NCBI GenBank assembly: GCA_018000295.1
Contig: JAGNKE010000008.1
Coordinates: 1 to 64,000, forward strand
Source: Alphaproteobacteria bacterium
Lineage (GTDB): Bacteria; Pseudomonadota; Alphaproteobacteria; Micavibrionales; Micavibrionaceae
DNA: 64,000 bases
Reading direction: 5' to 3'
The notes under the pieces were generated by a model. That model was not told the DNA's origin. It did not search any database and was given only the letters and a program-made list of their open reading frames with translations. Below, piece after piece: positions 24,197 through 32,082 of the stretch (the stretch's first letter is position 1; the number at the start of each line of letters is the position of its first letter). The position numbers were made by a program, and so were the translations under genes.

Positions 24197-25405
24197 ATGA
24201 ACAGCAAGAACTCTCTGGGCGTTTACATCCACTGGCCGTTTTGTGCGTCGAAGTGTCCTTACTGCGATTTCAATTCGCACGTGCGCGAGGGGATCGACGA
24301 TGAAGACTGGGCCAGCGCTTATGAGCGGGCGATTTCATATTATAGTAGGCTGGTTCCGGGACGTGAGGTGGTGTCCATCTTTTTCGGCGGCGGTACGCCC
24401 TCATTGATGAAACCAAAAACCGTGGAGCGGATTGTTTCGGGTATCAAGAAGAGTTGGCGTTGCGCCGATGATCTTGAGGTCACTCTTGAGGCGAATCCGA
24501 CTTCGGTTGAAATCGGAAAGTTTAAGGATTTCCGGTCGGCGGGGGTGAGCCGGGTTTCTTTAGGCATACAGGCTCTGGACGATGAGTCGCTTAAGTTTCT
24601 GGGGCGGGAGCATAATGCGGCTGAAGCCTTGCAGGCGATCGAGATTGCCCAATCATGTTTCGAGCGGATGAGTTTTGACCTTATCTATGCGCGGCCTGGG
24701 CAAACGCCTGAGACCTGGGCGCGCGAGCTTGAGCGCGGATTGAGTCTGGCGCGAGGGCATTTGTCGCTTTATCAGTTGACCATTGAACGGAACACACCAT
24801 TTTTTATGCGGCACAGAAGGGGGGAATTTTCTGTGCCGGATGAGGTTGAAGGTGCGGAGCTTTATTTGCTGACGCAGGAGATGACGCGGAGAGCCGGGGT
24901 TCCGGCGTATGAAGTTTCCAATCATGCCGCGCCGGGGCAAGAGTGTCGGCATAACATGGTTTATTGGAATTATCAGGATTATATCGGGATCGGGCCCGGG
25001 GCGCATGGACGGTTCGTGCTCAACGGGCAGAAGGTTGCATCCCGCGATCATGCCGCGCCGGAGGTCTGGTTACAGCGTGTGGGTGAAGCCGGATACGGGT
25101 CGCATCCTTTCGAGGATATTTCTTCCGAGGCGCAGAGGGAAGAGGCGCTGATGGTCGGGTTCCGTTTGAATCAGGGGATCGGGTTTCAGGATTTTCGAAG
25201 CCGATTCTTGGTGCATCCGCTTGAATTGATCCATCCGGGGAATTTGGCGCTTTCGGTCGGGGAGGGGTGGGTGCGGCTTTCGGATGAACGGATTGTTCTT
25301 ACGGTGGAGGGGATGCTGCGGCTCAACAGCCTGATCGGGTTTTTGCTCAGTCCTCAAAAGACTGATAAAGAAACAGCGGGAAAGTTATCTTCTCCCGCTG
25401 TCTGA
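24197..25405 (+). CDS. hemW: HemW, radical SAM haem chaperone
   Basis: A 402-residue radical SAM protein with the CxxxCxxC cluster in HWPFCASKCPYCDFNSHV. The extra cysteine position of true HemN is replaced by phenylalanine, the mark of HemW. FFGGGTPSLM, LGIQALDDESLKFLGREHN and the C-terminal HemW domain (ECRHNMVYWNYQDYIGIGPGAHG) follow. HemW proteins bind haem and deliver it to target enzymes; older annotations call them oxygen-independent coproporphyrinogen oxidase. The rph-rdgB-hemW order is common, here interrupted by the IcmD-like gene. Confidence 0.93.
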   Translation: MNSKNSLGVYIHWPFCASKCPYCDFNSHVREGIDDEDWASAYERAISYYSRLVPGREVVSIFFGGGTPSLMKPKTVERIVSGIKKSWRCADDLEVTLEANPTSVEIGKFKDFRSAGVSRVSLGIQALDDESLKFLGREHNAAEALQAIEIAQSCFERMSFDLIYARPGQTPETWARELERGLSLARGHLSLYQLTIERNTPFFMRHRRGEFSVPDEVEGAELYLLTQEMTRRAGVPAYEVSNHAAPGQECRHNMVYWNYQDYIGIGPGAHGRFVLNGQKVASRDHAAPEVWLQRVGEAGYGSHPFEDISSEAQREEALMVGFRLNQGIGFQDFRSRFLVHPLELIHPGNLALSVGEGWVRLSDERIVLTVEGMLRLNSLIGFLLSPQKTDKETAGKLSSPAV

Positions 25406-25425
25406 TACGGTAATTTAAGCTTGCC

Positions 25426-27183
25426 TTAGTAGGGCAGAGGCTGGCCCTCGTCGCCCGCTGCCGGAGTCTGGTTGTCAGGAGACTGGGCTGGAGGTGCGGC
25501 GGGCTGTTCCATTCCGGGAGGAGGCATACCGGGGCCACCCATCGGGGCGCCGCCCATTCCCATCGGGATGTCCTTGCCGTTGATGGTGGCTTTGCCATCC
25601 GCGCCAACCTGAATGTCAAAAGCGTAGCTGGATTTTCCGTCCGCGCCTGTTCCGGCCTGACCCATATCCTTCATGGATTGGAGAGTCATGGCAATGTCAT
25701 TGAACTCGTAGGCGTTCGGGAAGTTCGGGTTGTTGGCATTTGCCTGAACCTTCGTCAGCAACTCATCGAGGCCGTCGAACTGGCCCTTGAAGCTGGAGAC
25801 GAACTGCATCGCCGCAGAAGCATCCGCCTTTACGGTTCCGTCCAGAGCAGCCTTGTATTCAGGGCCACGGACAAAGTTGTCCTTCACGGTGATTTCGGTT
25901 CCGGCATTTGTCAGCATCATAGGAAGCTGCATAAGGAGGCCCATGCCCGCCATCGCGCCCATTTCGGGGTTCGCGCTGATCGCCTTGACCGAGTTCATGC
26001 CATTGGTCCAGAGCGACTGCATCGGGATTTTGTTGGCGGTAAAGCCCAGGTTGACCGCGTTGGGGATGATGCCCTCGTATCCCGCGGGGACAGGGTCAAC
26101 CGCGACATCGTTATAACCAAAGTTGAAGCTGACTGTCCCGCTTTCGGATTTGATCTGATCCAGACCGAAGCCGAGGAAGGCACCGGCGATCTTCAGGCCT
26201 TTCAGGTCTTCGCCGGACTTGAAGTCGTCCTGCGGCGGGTTGGCGGAGATGTCCAGATTTTCAAGGCTGTAGCGGACGTCCATGCCTTCAAAGTCGCTGA
26301 AGCCGAGGACGCTGTTGACGATTTCCTCAATCTGGGTACCGCTGGGCGGTGCGCCGGGGTTGTCCATCATGCTTTTCAGTTTCTGGCCGTAAGCGATCAT
26401 TTTGGCTTTGTATTCGCTTGAGGGCAGCGCCTTGTATTTTTTGAGTCCTGCATCGACCTGCAACGCACCAAGTTTAATGCTGGCGTGCTCCTCGGGGATG
26501 TCAAAGGAGAGGCCTGCGGCGCGAACGGTCGTCGGGCCGGACAGGTAGCCTCCTTCATCCTCAAGATTCGATTTCATTGAGAGTTCGGGAATGGCGAAAT
26601 CATGAGTCTGTCCTGCGGACACAACGTTGAATTTCAGATCCTTGTAGAGAGCGTCCATCTTCGTGAAGTAGCCGTAGCTTTCGTTGAAGAGGCCCGCCGT
26701 GTTCTGCTGGCCGATATTGATATTGATGGCCATTTCGTCGGCGATTTTCATCGACAGGGTGGCGGGCAGGGCGACGGTCATTTTCCAGTTGCCGGGCTTT
26801 TCATCGGGGATGGCATTGATAGCGGTCTGGCCGAGGTCAAAGACGAATCCGTTGGCCCCAGGTGCGGGCGGAGGGGTTTGCTGCGCCTGAGCGGGGTCTT
26901 GCGGGGCCGGCGGAGGAACTTGCGCGGCGAGGCTTTCATCGAGCTTGATTTCCACCTTCGGCAGGGTGACGGCGTAATATTCGCCCTTCGGCTCCACGGC
27001 GACTTCGCCCGTGTAAACGACATCTATGGTTCCGAAGGCTTCGTTGATTTCCTTCTGGTCGTTCAGGAGGTTTGTGAAAACCTGTTTCAAATGATCGGCG
27101 CCGGCGGCGTCGATCTGCGCGGCTTGAGCCTTGAAGGGAACGAATGTTATGATAATAGCGGAAGCGAGAAGATATCTTTTCAT
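25426..27183 (-). CDS. large exported protein, unknown
   Basis: A 585-residue precursor with a signal peptide (MKRYLLASAIIITFVPFKAQA, cut before AQ) and an all-soluble mature part rich in beta segments such as VDVRYSLENLDISANPP and SGTVSFNFGYNDVAVDP. Proline/glutamine-rich linkers occur near residue 100, and the C-terminal tail is rich in Gly-Met-Pro (MGGPGMPPPGMEQP). The repeated 'VxGxAxxFGxDQIxSxSG'-like layers recall AsmA/DUF945-type periplasmic proteins, but I am not sure enough to assign a family. It is convergent with hemW. Confidence 0.7.
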   Translation of the reverse strand: MKRYLLASAIIITFVPFKAQAAQIDAAGADHLKQVFTNLLNDQKEINEAFGTIDVVYTGEVAVEPKGEYYAVTLPKVEIKLDESLAAQVPPPAPQDPAQAQQTPPPAPGANGFVFDLGQTAINAIPDEKPGNWKMTVALPATLSMKIADEMAININIGQQNTAGLFNESYGYFTKMDALYKDLKFNVVSAGQTHDFAIPELSMKSNLEDEGGYLSGPTTVRAAGLSFDIPEEHASIKLGALQVDAGLKKYKALPSSEYKAKMIAYGQKLKSMMDNPGAPPSGTQIEEIVNSVLGFSDFEGMDVRYSLENLDISANPPQDDFKSGEDLKGLKIAGAFLGFGLDQIKSESGTVSFNFGYNDVAVDPVPAGYEGIIPNAVNLGFTANKIPMQSLWTNGMNSVKAISANPEMGAMAGMGLLMQLPMMLTNAGTEITVKDNFVRGPEYKAALDGTVKADASAAMQFVSSFKGQFDGLDELLTKVQANANNPNFPNAYEFNDIAMTLQSMKDMGQAGTGADGKSSYAFDIQVGADGKATINGKDIPMGMGGAPMGGPGMPPPGMEQPAAPPAQSPDNQTPAAGDEGQPLPY

Positions 27184-27304
27184 CGAGGAAATCCCTGATA
27201 GAGTATGCCTAAATTAACCAATCCGGCACGAATTTATACAAAAAGCCTTGCCGTGTCCAAGGATAAACTGCATTAATACTGCCCAAATCTAGGATTCTCT
27301 GCTG

Positions 27305-28642
27305 ATGCTTAACTCCAAACCGAGCCAGTTTTCCCTTTCTGCGAACGGGATGATTCTCTGGCAAGCGAAACCGGAAAATCCCCTGCCGGGGGAGCCTGTC
27401 GCCAAGCTGGTCAAGGGCGATCATGCCCTGCGGCCTGCGGTCGAGATTTTAGCGAACCTGAAAACGGCGGGGGTTGAGGCGGGCGAACTTCTGACCAGTT
27501 TACAGCATTGGCTGAATACGCATATCGCCAGCGTTCTGGAACCGTTGGTGGTTCTGGGGGCGCAGTTGGATGCGAGTGGCTCTGATCCCGTGCAGGCCAT
27601 CAGCAAGGCTCTTTTCGATTCGCTGGGGGTTGTGCCACGGGAGGAGCTTGAAGAGAATATCGGCAAGCTCGATGCGGAGCAACGCGGCGTTCTGCGGTCT
27701 AAGAAGATCAGGCTTGGTCCGTTGCTGGTTTTTATGCCCCTTCTGAATAAGCCCGCCGCTGTGCGGCTGCGCGGTCTTTTGTGGTCGCTTTATCGGGAGC
27801 GGCCTTTGCCTGCGCCCGTTCCGGCGGACGGGATTGTTTCCAGAGATATTGACGAGGCCAGCGCCGACCGTGATTTCTTCCGTTCCATCGGTTATCCTGT
27901 CTATGGTGGGCGGATCGTGCGGATCGATATGCTGGACCGCGTGATTAACGCTGTTTACGATCATGCCGAGAAGGGAAAATTCAGCGCCCGTCATGAGATG
28001 GCTGAGTGGCTGGGCTGTTCGATCGAGAGGCTTTATAAAATCCTCGAAGCCATGGGCCACAAGAAAATTTATGATCCCGCCGAGGATCCCGAGAAGATCG
28101 CGGCTAAAGCTGCCGCAGCTGCTGAGGCGGAGACGGCCAAAGCCGAAGTGGCACTCGCTCCTGAGGCCAGCGTTTCCGCTCCGGCTGAAACCGATACGTC
28201 CGCTCCTGCAACGACTGAAATTAAGGCTGAGAAGGTGGCGGAGGTCAAACCCGAGCTTGCTGTGTTCCGTTTGAAGAAGGGCAAGGCGTTTGAAGGCGGG
28301 AAACCTGCTCACGGGCATCAGCGACGCAAGAATTTTGTAAAAGGTTCCGAGGCGGCGGGGCCGGAGCCGGAGTCAGGCGGAGAGGAATTTAAAAAACCCG
28401 GCGGGGGGGGAAAGTTTTCTGGTGACAAAAAGGAAAAATGGCGGGATGATTCCGGACCGGATCATTTTTCCAGGGACAAGCGTGCCAAGAAGAAGAGATT
28501 TAAGGACAGGGATGGCCATAAGGATCACGTACATGATGGCAAGGATCGCCCCGCCCGTATTATTGCGTTCGAAGCCAAACGGAAGGAAGAGGATTCGCCC
28601 TTTGCCATCCTCCAGAAGCTTAAAACCAAGGCTGATGAATAA
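27305..28642 (+). CDS. free-standing C-terminal region of an MgpS/Suv3-like helicase
   Basis: Residues 1-270 match the C-terminal half of the large alphaproteobacterial Suv3/MgpS-type helicases. Seen are FSLSANGMILWQ, GEPVAKLVKGDHALRP, the HI...LEPLVVL segment, then RGVLRSKKIRLGPLLVFMPLLNKPAAVRLRGLLWSLY and a final DNA-binding-like part (FSARHEMAEWLGCSIERLYKIL). The helicase motor is absent from this frame, and no helicase gene lies upstream on this strand. After residue 270 comes a long alanine/glutamate then lysine/glycine-rich disordered tail. The gene may encode a split-off RNA- or DNA-binding accessory subunit; this is inference. Confidence 0.68.
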   Translation: MLNSKPSQFSLSANGMILWQAKPENPLPGEPVAKLVKGDHALRPAVEILANLKTAGVEAGELLTSLQHWLNTHIASVLEPLVVLGAQLDASGSDPVQAISKALFDSLGVVPREELEENIGKLDAEQRGVLRSKKIRLGPLLVFMPLLNKPAAVRLRGLLWSLYRERPLPAPVPADGIVSRDIDEASADRDFFRSIGYPVYGGRIVRIDMLDRVINAVYDHAEKGKFSARHEMAEWLGCSIERLYKILEAMGHKKIYDPAEDPEKIAAKAAAAAEAETAKAEVALAPEASVSAPAETDTSAPATTEIKAEKVAEVKPELAVFRLKKGKAFEGGKPAHGHQRRKNFVKGSEAAGPEPESGGEEFKKPGGGGKFSGDKKEKWRDDSGPDHFSRDKRAKKKRFKDRDGHKDHVHDGKDRPARIIAFEAKRKEEDSPFAILQKLKTKADE

Positions 28643-29054
28643 GTCCCGGCCTGATATTTTCCGGCAGCGCTGTTTATTCTTGTGCCTGTTTTTTGCGGCT
28701 GTCTGTTTTTCCCCCATTCAGGCTCATGCCGCCCGGTTTTCCGGCGAATATTTTCTTAAAGTCTGCGCCCTCGATAAGCAGGGTGAGGAGTTGGTTCCGG
28801 GCGGGAAGATTGCCTGTCAGGCTTATATTTCTGCCGTCATCGATTATCACAATTTTTTGAGGACTCTGGATTCCGCCGGCCCGAGAAGCTTCTGTCTTCC
28901 TGAGGAGACGTCGCTGAACGAGGTTCATCTGATCGTGCTGCTGTATTTTCTAAAGAACAAGAAGTTGCATAGAAATTTCATCGCCGCGCCGGGGGTGGAG
29001 ATGGCGCTGATGGACGCTTATCCCTGCCAGCGTAAAAAGAAGAAAAAGGGGTGA
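28635..29054 (+). CDS. exported Rap1a/Tai-like protein
   Basis: A 139-residue precursor starting at ATG 28635, which overlaps the end of the previous gene by eight bases. The signal peptide is MNKSRPDIFRQRCLFLCLFF through HAARF. The mature domain shows four cysteines in the spacing C...C...C...C (KVCALDK, IACQAYISAV, SFCLPEE, DAYPC), typical of the small Rap1a/Tai immunity fold. In Serratia such proteins neutralise type VI amidase effectors, but most genomic copies have no known partner. No effector gene is adjacent. The lysine-rich end KKKKKG is unusual. Confidence 0.68.
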   Translation: MNKSRPDIFRQRCLFLCLFFAAVCFSPIQAHAARFSGEYFLKVCALDKQGEELVPGGKIACQAYISAVIDYHNFLRTLDSAGPRSFCLPEETSLNEVHLIVLLYFLKNKKLHRNFIAAPGVEMALMDAYPCQRKKKKKG

Positions 29055-29060
29055 CTGGGT

Positions 29061-29591
29061 ATGTCCACGAAGGCCAAACATATTATCCGCCTGGAACGCG
29101 ACACCCCGGACCATATCCTGCCGATCGATTTTTACGATATCCTGATCCGGCGGTTCATCCCGATCCTTTCCCTGATCTACGTGGTTTCGATTCTTGGTGT
29201 GGCGCTGGATAAGGGCGACTTCTTGCGTTATGCCTTCATGGACAAGGGCGTCTATATCACTGCGCTTTTCGTTTTGGTGTGGTTTTCCGTTCCCGCGCTT
29301 TTGTGGGTCTTCCTGCGCGGCAGCATCATGTTCTGTCATATCGCGGATGGTTGGTATAAGGCGATTTCAATTATTCAAGTATTTCTTATTACACTTATTG
29401 CCGTGCTGTTTCCTGAGACCGATATCTACGGGATGAAGGTTTATTTCATTGAAACCGTTCCGGTATTCCTGATTATGTATTTTTTTATGGTCAGGGGTGA
29501 GATGCCCGCGCAGATTGCCTACGGCCTCAACATTCTTGGGTTAGGCGCACTTTTTTACGGGTCACTTATTCATTTTATTTTTGGAACCTGA
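29061..29591 (+). CDS. polytopic membrane protein, unknown
   Basis: A 176-residue protein with a charged start and about five hydrophobic helices (about 33-48, 65-85, 103-118, 127-142, 155-172). It contains FLRGSIMFCHIADGWYKAIS in a loop. It has no recognised motif. It starts six bases after the Rap1a-like gene and probably belongs to the same unit. Its stop is six bases from that of the polyprenyl synthase on the other strand. Confidence 0.65.
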   Translation: MSTKAKHIIRLERDTPDHILPIDFYDILIRRFIPILSLIYVVSILGVALDKGDFLRYAFMDKGVYITALFVLVWFSVPALLWVFLRGSIMFCHIADGWYKAISIIQVFLITLIAVLFPETDIYGMKVYFIETVPVFLIMYFFMVRGEMPAQIAYGLNILGLGALFYGSLIHFIFGT

Positions 29592-29597
29592 AGCGAT

Positions 29598-30617
29598 TTA
29601 GTGCGTCCGCGTCAGGATGAAGCCGGCCAGTTCCGAGAGCGTTTCTTTCAGGTTATGGGCAGGGACGATGAGGAGCGATTTTCTGGCCTGCTCGACATAG
29701 AGTGCCGCCAATTCTGCGCTTTTCTTTAACGCGTCATGGCGGTGCATGAGTTCTAGCGCCGCTGCAAAATCCCCTTCGGCGATGATTTTTTCTCCGACTG
29801 TTCTCTGCCAGAAAGCGCGTTCGCCGTCGTTTGCCTGTTCGAGGGCGAAAATTACAGGGGCTGTCATCTTGCCTTCCTTGAAGTCATCGCCAATATCCTT
29901 GCCCAGATGGCGGGGGTCGGCGGCATAATCAAGCATATCGTCCACGATCTGGAAGGCGATGCCGATGCTCATGCCGTAGTCGCGCATGGCCTTTTCATGT
30001 ACTTCCCCTGCTTCTGCTATCGCGGGGCCGATCCGGCAGGAGGCGGCGAAGAGGGCGGCGGTTTTGGATTGAATCACATCCAGATAGGCTGGCATGGAGG
30101 TTTCAATATTGTTCGCTGTTGAGAGCTGTTTGACTTCGCCCTGGGCAATGATAGCGGCGGCGTCAGAGAGGATGGACAGAACCTCCAGAGAGCCGCATTC
30201 AACCATCAACTGGAAGGATTTAGAAAACAGGTAGTCGCCGACCAGAACGCTGGCCTTGTTGCCGAAAATCAGATTTGCAGCTTTTTGCCCGCGGCGTTCG
30301 GCGCTTTCATCGACCACATCGTCATGCAGCAGCGTGGCGGTGTGGATGAATTCCACTGCGGCGGCGAGAGGGTATGTTTTGGTCATCGGGGCGCTATAAA
30401 TCGCCGCGCCAGCCAAGGTCAGGAGGGGGCGTATGCGTTTTCCGCCGGCGGCTATCAGGTAACGCGCCAGCTGGGGGATCAGGGGGACGTCGGATTCCAT
30501 GCATTTGAGAATCCGCTCATTGACCAGCCGCATATCCTGATCGAGCGCGACTGAGAGAATCTCCAGCGGTCCGCTATGATCCGGCCGTTTTTCCCTGTAT
30601 GGACTGAGTCTTGGCAT
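29598..30617 (-). CDS. ispB: long-chain polyprenyl diphosphate synthase
   Basis: A 339-residue trans-prenyltransferase with the first aspartate-rich motif in LLHDDVVDES and the second in IVDDMLDYAAD, plus GGKRIRPLL at the isopentenyl diphosphate site and GDDFKEGKMT. Enzymes of this length make octa- to decaprenyl diphosphate for ubiquinone tails; I give ispB on that basis, and the exact chain length cannot be read from sequence. A shorter ispA-type enzyme is encoded at the end of the window. Confidence 0.92.
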   Translation of the reverse strand: MPRLSPYREKRPDHSGPLEILSVALDQDMRLVNERILKCMESDVPLIPQLARYLIAAGGKRIRPLLTLAGAAIYSAPMTKTYPLAAAVEFIHTATLLHDDVVDESAERRGQKAANLIFGNKASVLVGDYLFSKSFQLMVECGSLEVLSILSDAAAIIAQGEVKQLSTANNIETSMPAYLDVIQSKTAALFAASCRIGPAIAEAGEVHEKAMRDYGMSIGIAFQIVDDMLDYAADPRHLGKDIGDDFKEGKMTAPVIFALEQANDGERAFWQRTVGEKIIAEGDFAAALELMHRHDALKKSAELAALYVEQARKSLLIVPAHNLKETLSELAGFILTRTH

Positions 30618-30705
30618 AAGGTCTTTAATCAGTTTTTTGGAAAAGGAGCAAGGGACATAATGGAGGCTTCCCTTATCAAAGGGTTTTATGCCTGTACTGA
30701 TGTCC

Positions 30706-31383
30706 CTAATCGTTTGTCTTAATAGTTATTTTTGTTTCTTTTTTTTGTTTAGTTTTCGGCATTTTTTCTGCGCTTATTTTTTTTTGTTTTTTGATTTCCG
30801 ATTTTTCTTCGGTATTCCCTTCCTGTACTTTCCCTGTTTCAGGATCACTACTCTCTTCAGGTTTTTCCTTGTGTTTTTCTATGGCCTCAGGAATGGAGAA
30901 GCTTCGGGTCTGCATTTGCGTATTGTTGCTGTTTTTGTAGTTTTGAAGAATTGAGGACATATCTGCTGCCCCCGAATCCTCCTGAGCGGCTAGAGTTTCG
31001 TCATCTTCTTCAATATCCTCTTCAGACTGCTCCGTGGGTTGTTCCTTCTCGTCCAGGCCTGATGCCAACCCTTTGTACTTTTTCCATATTTTTTCCTCAG
31101 CACTCGGTGTCTTTTTGCCGCTGCTGTCTGAAGGGCTCTCTATATCAATTTGTTTATTTTCAGGCTCATTAATATCGGAAGTTGTTGATTGTCCCTCCTC
31201 TTTTTCCCCCCGGTTTTTTTTAATATTTTCTATCATCTTCTGTTTCAAATCTTCGGGTATGGAGTAGCTATGCGTTTGCATAACTTTTTTTTCAGCCGCC
31301 TGATCTTGGGCGTATGAGGGATTCGGGCTTATCACTCCCAGAATCGCGGATGCTAATGCCATTTGGATATATTTCTTGCTCAT
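30706..31383 (-). CDS. exported, highly charged protein with a repeated motif
   Basis: From ATG 31383 the 225-residue precursor has a signal peptide (MSKKYIQMALASAILGVISP, cut near SYA-QD). The mature part is low-complexity, dominated by Glu, Lys, Ser and Gln. Two copies of a short motif stand out: MQTHSYSIPEDLKQKM near residue 35 and MQTRSFSIPEAIEKHK near residue 155. The C-terminal 50 residues are very lysine-rich (KKQKKISAEKMPKTKQKKE). It looks disordered and has no family that I recognise. The repeated SIPE segments may be binding sites. Confidence 0.62.
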   Translation of the reverse strand: MSKKYIQMALASAILGVISPNPSYAQDQAAEKKVMQTHSYSIPEDLKQKMIENIKKNRGEKEEGQSTTSDINEPENKQIDIESPSDSSGKKTPSAEEKIWKKYKGLASGLDEKEQPTEQSEEDIEEDDETLAAQEDSGAADMSSILQNYKNSNNTQMQTRSFSIPEAIEKHKEKPEESSDPETGKVQEGNTEEKSEIKKQKKISAEKMPKTKQKKETKITIKTND

Positions 31384-31438
31384 GATCGTAAACTCTAGCA
31401 GGTTAGGGTCAGCCTGTTGATTTTGAGCCAAGAATAGA

Positions 31439-31981
31439 ATGAATACTCTGAAACCGCAAGAATCATGCGTTTTTGTCTGCCCTGTGAGGGGGGATAAAGG
31501 CCTTGCAGATTTTTGGTGCGTTTTGGAAGATGCCGGACTCTCAATAGAGAAAGACTACTACCAAAGGTGTCTAGAGCGGCAGCTACAAGGAGAAATGGAG
31601 GTTTTACTCGCGTTTCTGCGAGAAAATGCCGCTGTCGTCGGGTTCTGCCTGCTCAACTGGCAGCCGAAATATGCGTTTTTCCGCAAGGCGGGCCTCCCGG
31701 AAATTCAGGATCTTAACGTTTTGCGCGAATATCGGCGGCGGGGGATCGGGCGGGCCATGATCGAATATTGCGAGGACATGGCCCGGGAGAAGGGGTTCCG
31801 TGAGATGGGCATAGGGGTTGGGCTGGATAGCCGTTTCGGGGCGGCGCAGCGGCTTTATGTCCGCATGGGGTATATCCCGGACGGCAGTGGGGTGAGTTAT
31901 GACCGGAAACAGGTTGCCTGCGGTGACTTCCGGCCGATCGACGAAAATCTATGCCTGATGATGACCAAAGCGCTTTTTTAA
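31439..31981 (+). CDS. GNAT-family N-acetyltransferase
   Basis: The 180-residue protein carries a GNAT fold with the acetyl-CoA loop REYRRRGIGRAMIEYCEDMA and the following VGLDSRFGAAQRLYVRMGYIP. The substrate is unknown. ATG 31439 is divergent from the exported protein at 30706. The N-terminal 60 residues are less conserved. No partner gene points to a pathway. Confidence 0.88.
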   Translation: MNTLKPQESCVFVCPVRGDKGLADFWCVLEDAGLSIEKDYYQRCLERQLQGEMEVLLAFLRENAAVVGFCLLNWQPKYAFFRKAGLPEIQDLNVLREYRRRGIGRAMIEYCEDMAREKGFREMGIGVGLDSRFGAAQRLYVRMGYIPDGSGVSYDRKQVACGDFRPIDENLCLMMTKALF

Positions 31982-32082
31982 GGGATTTTTTAGACGAAGA
32001 ATCGAATTTAAACCTTTATTTTTGCAGGGGAAGTATGGTAAACCCTGTCCGCAATTCCTGACTGTATTATGGAGAGTAATTT

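Noticed and set aside
30650..30708. AGGGACAT/ATGTCCCT pair downstream of the 30706 gene as a terminator
   Set aside because: The arms are about 40 bases apart and no T run follows on the minus strand.
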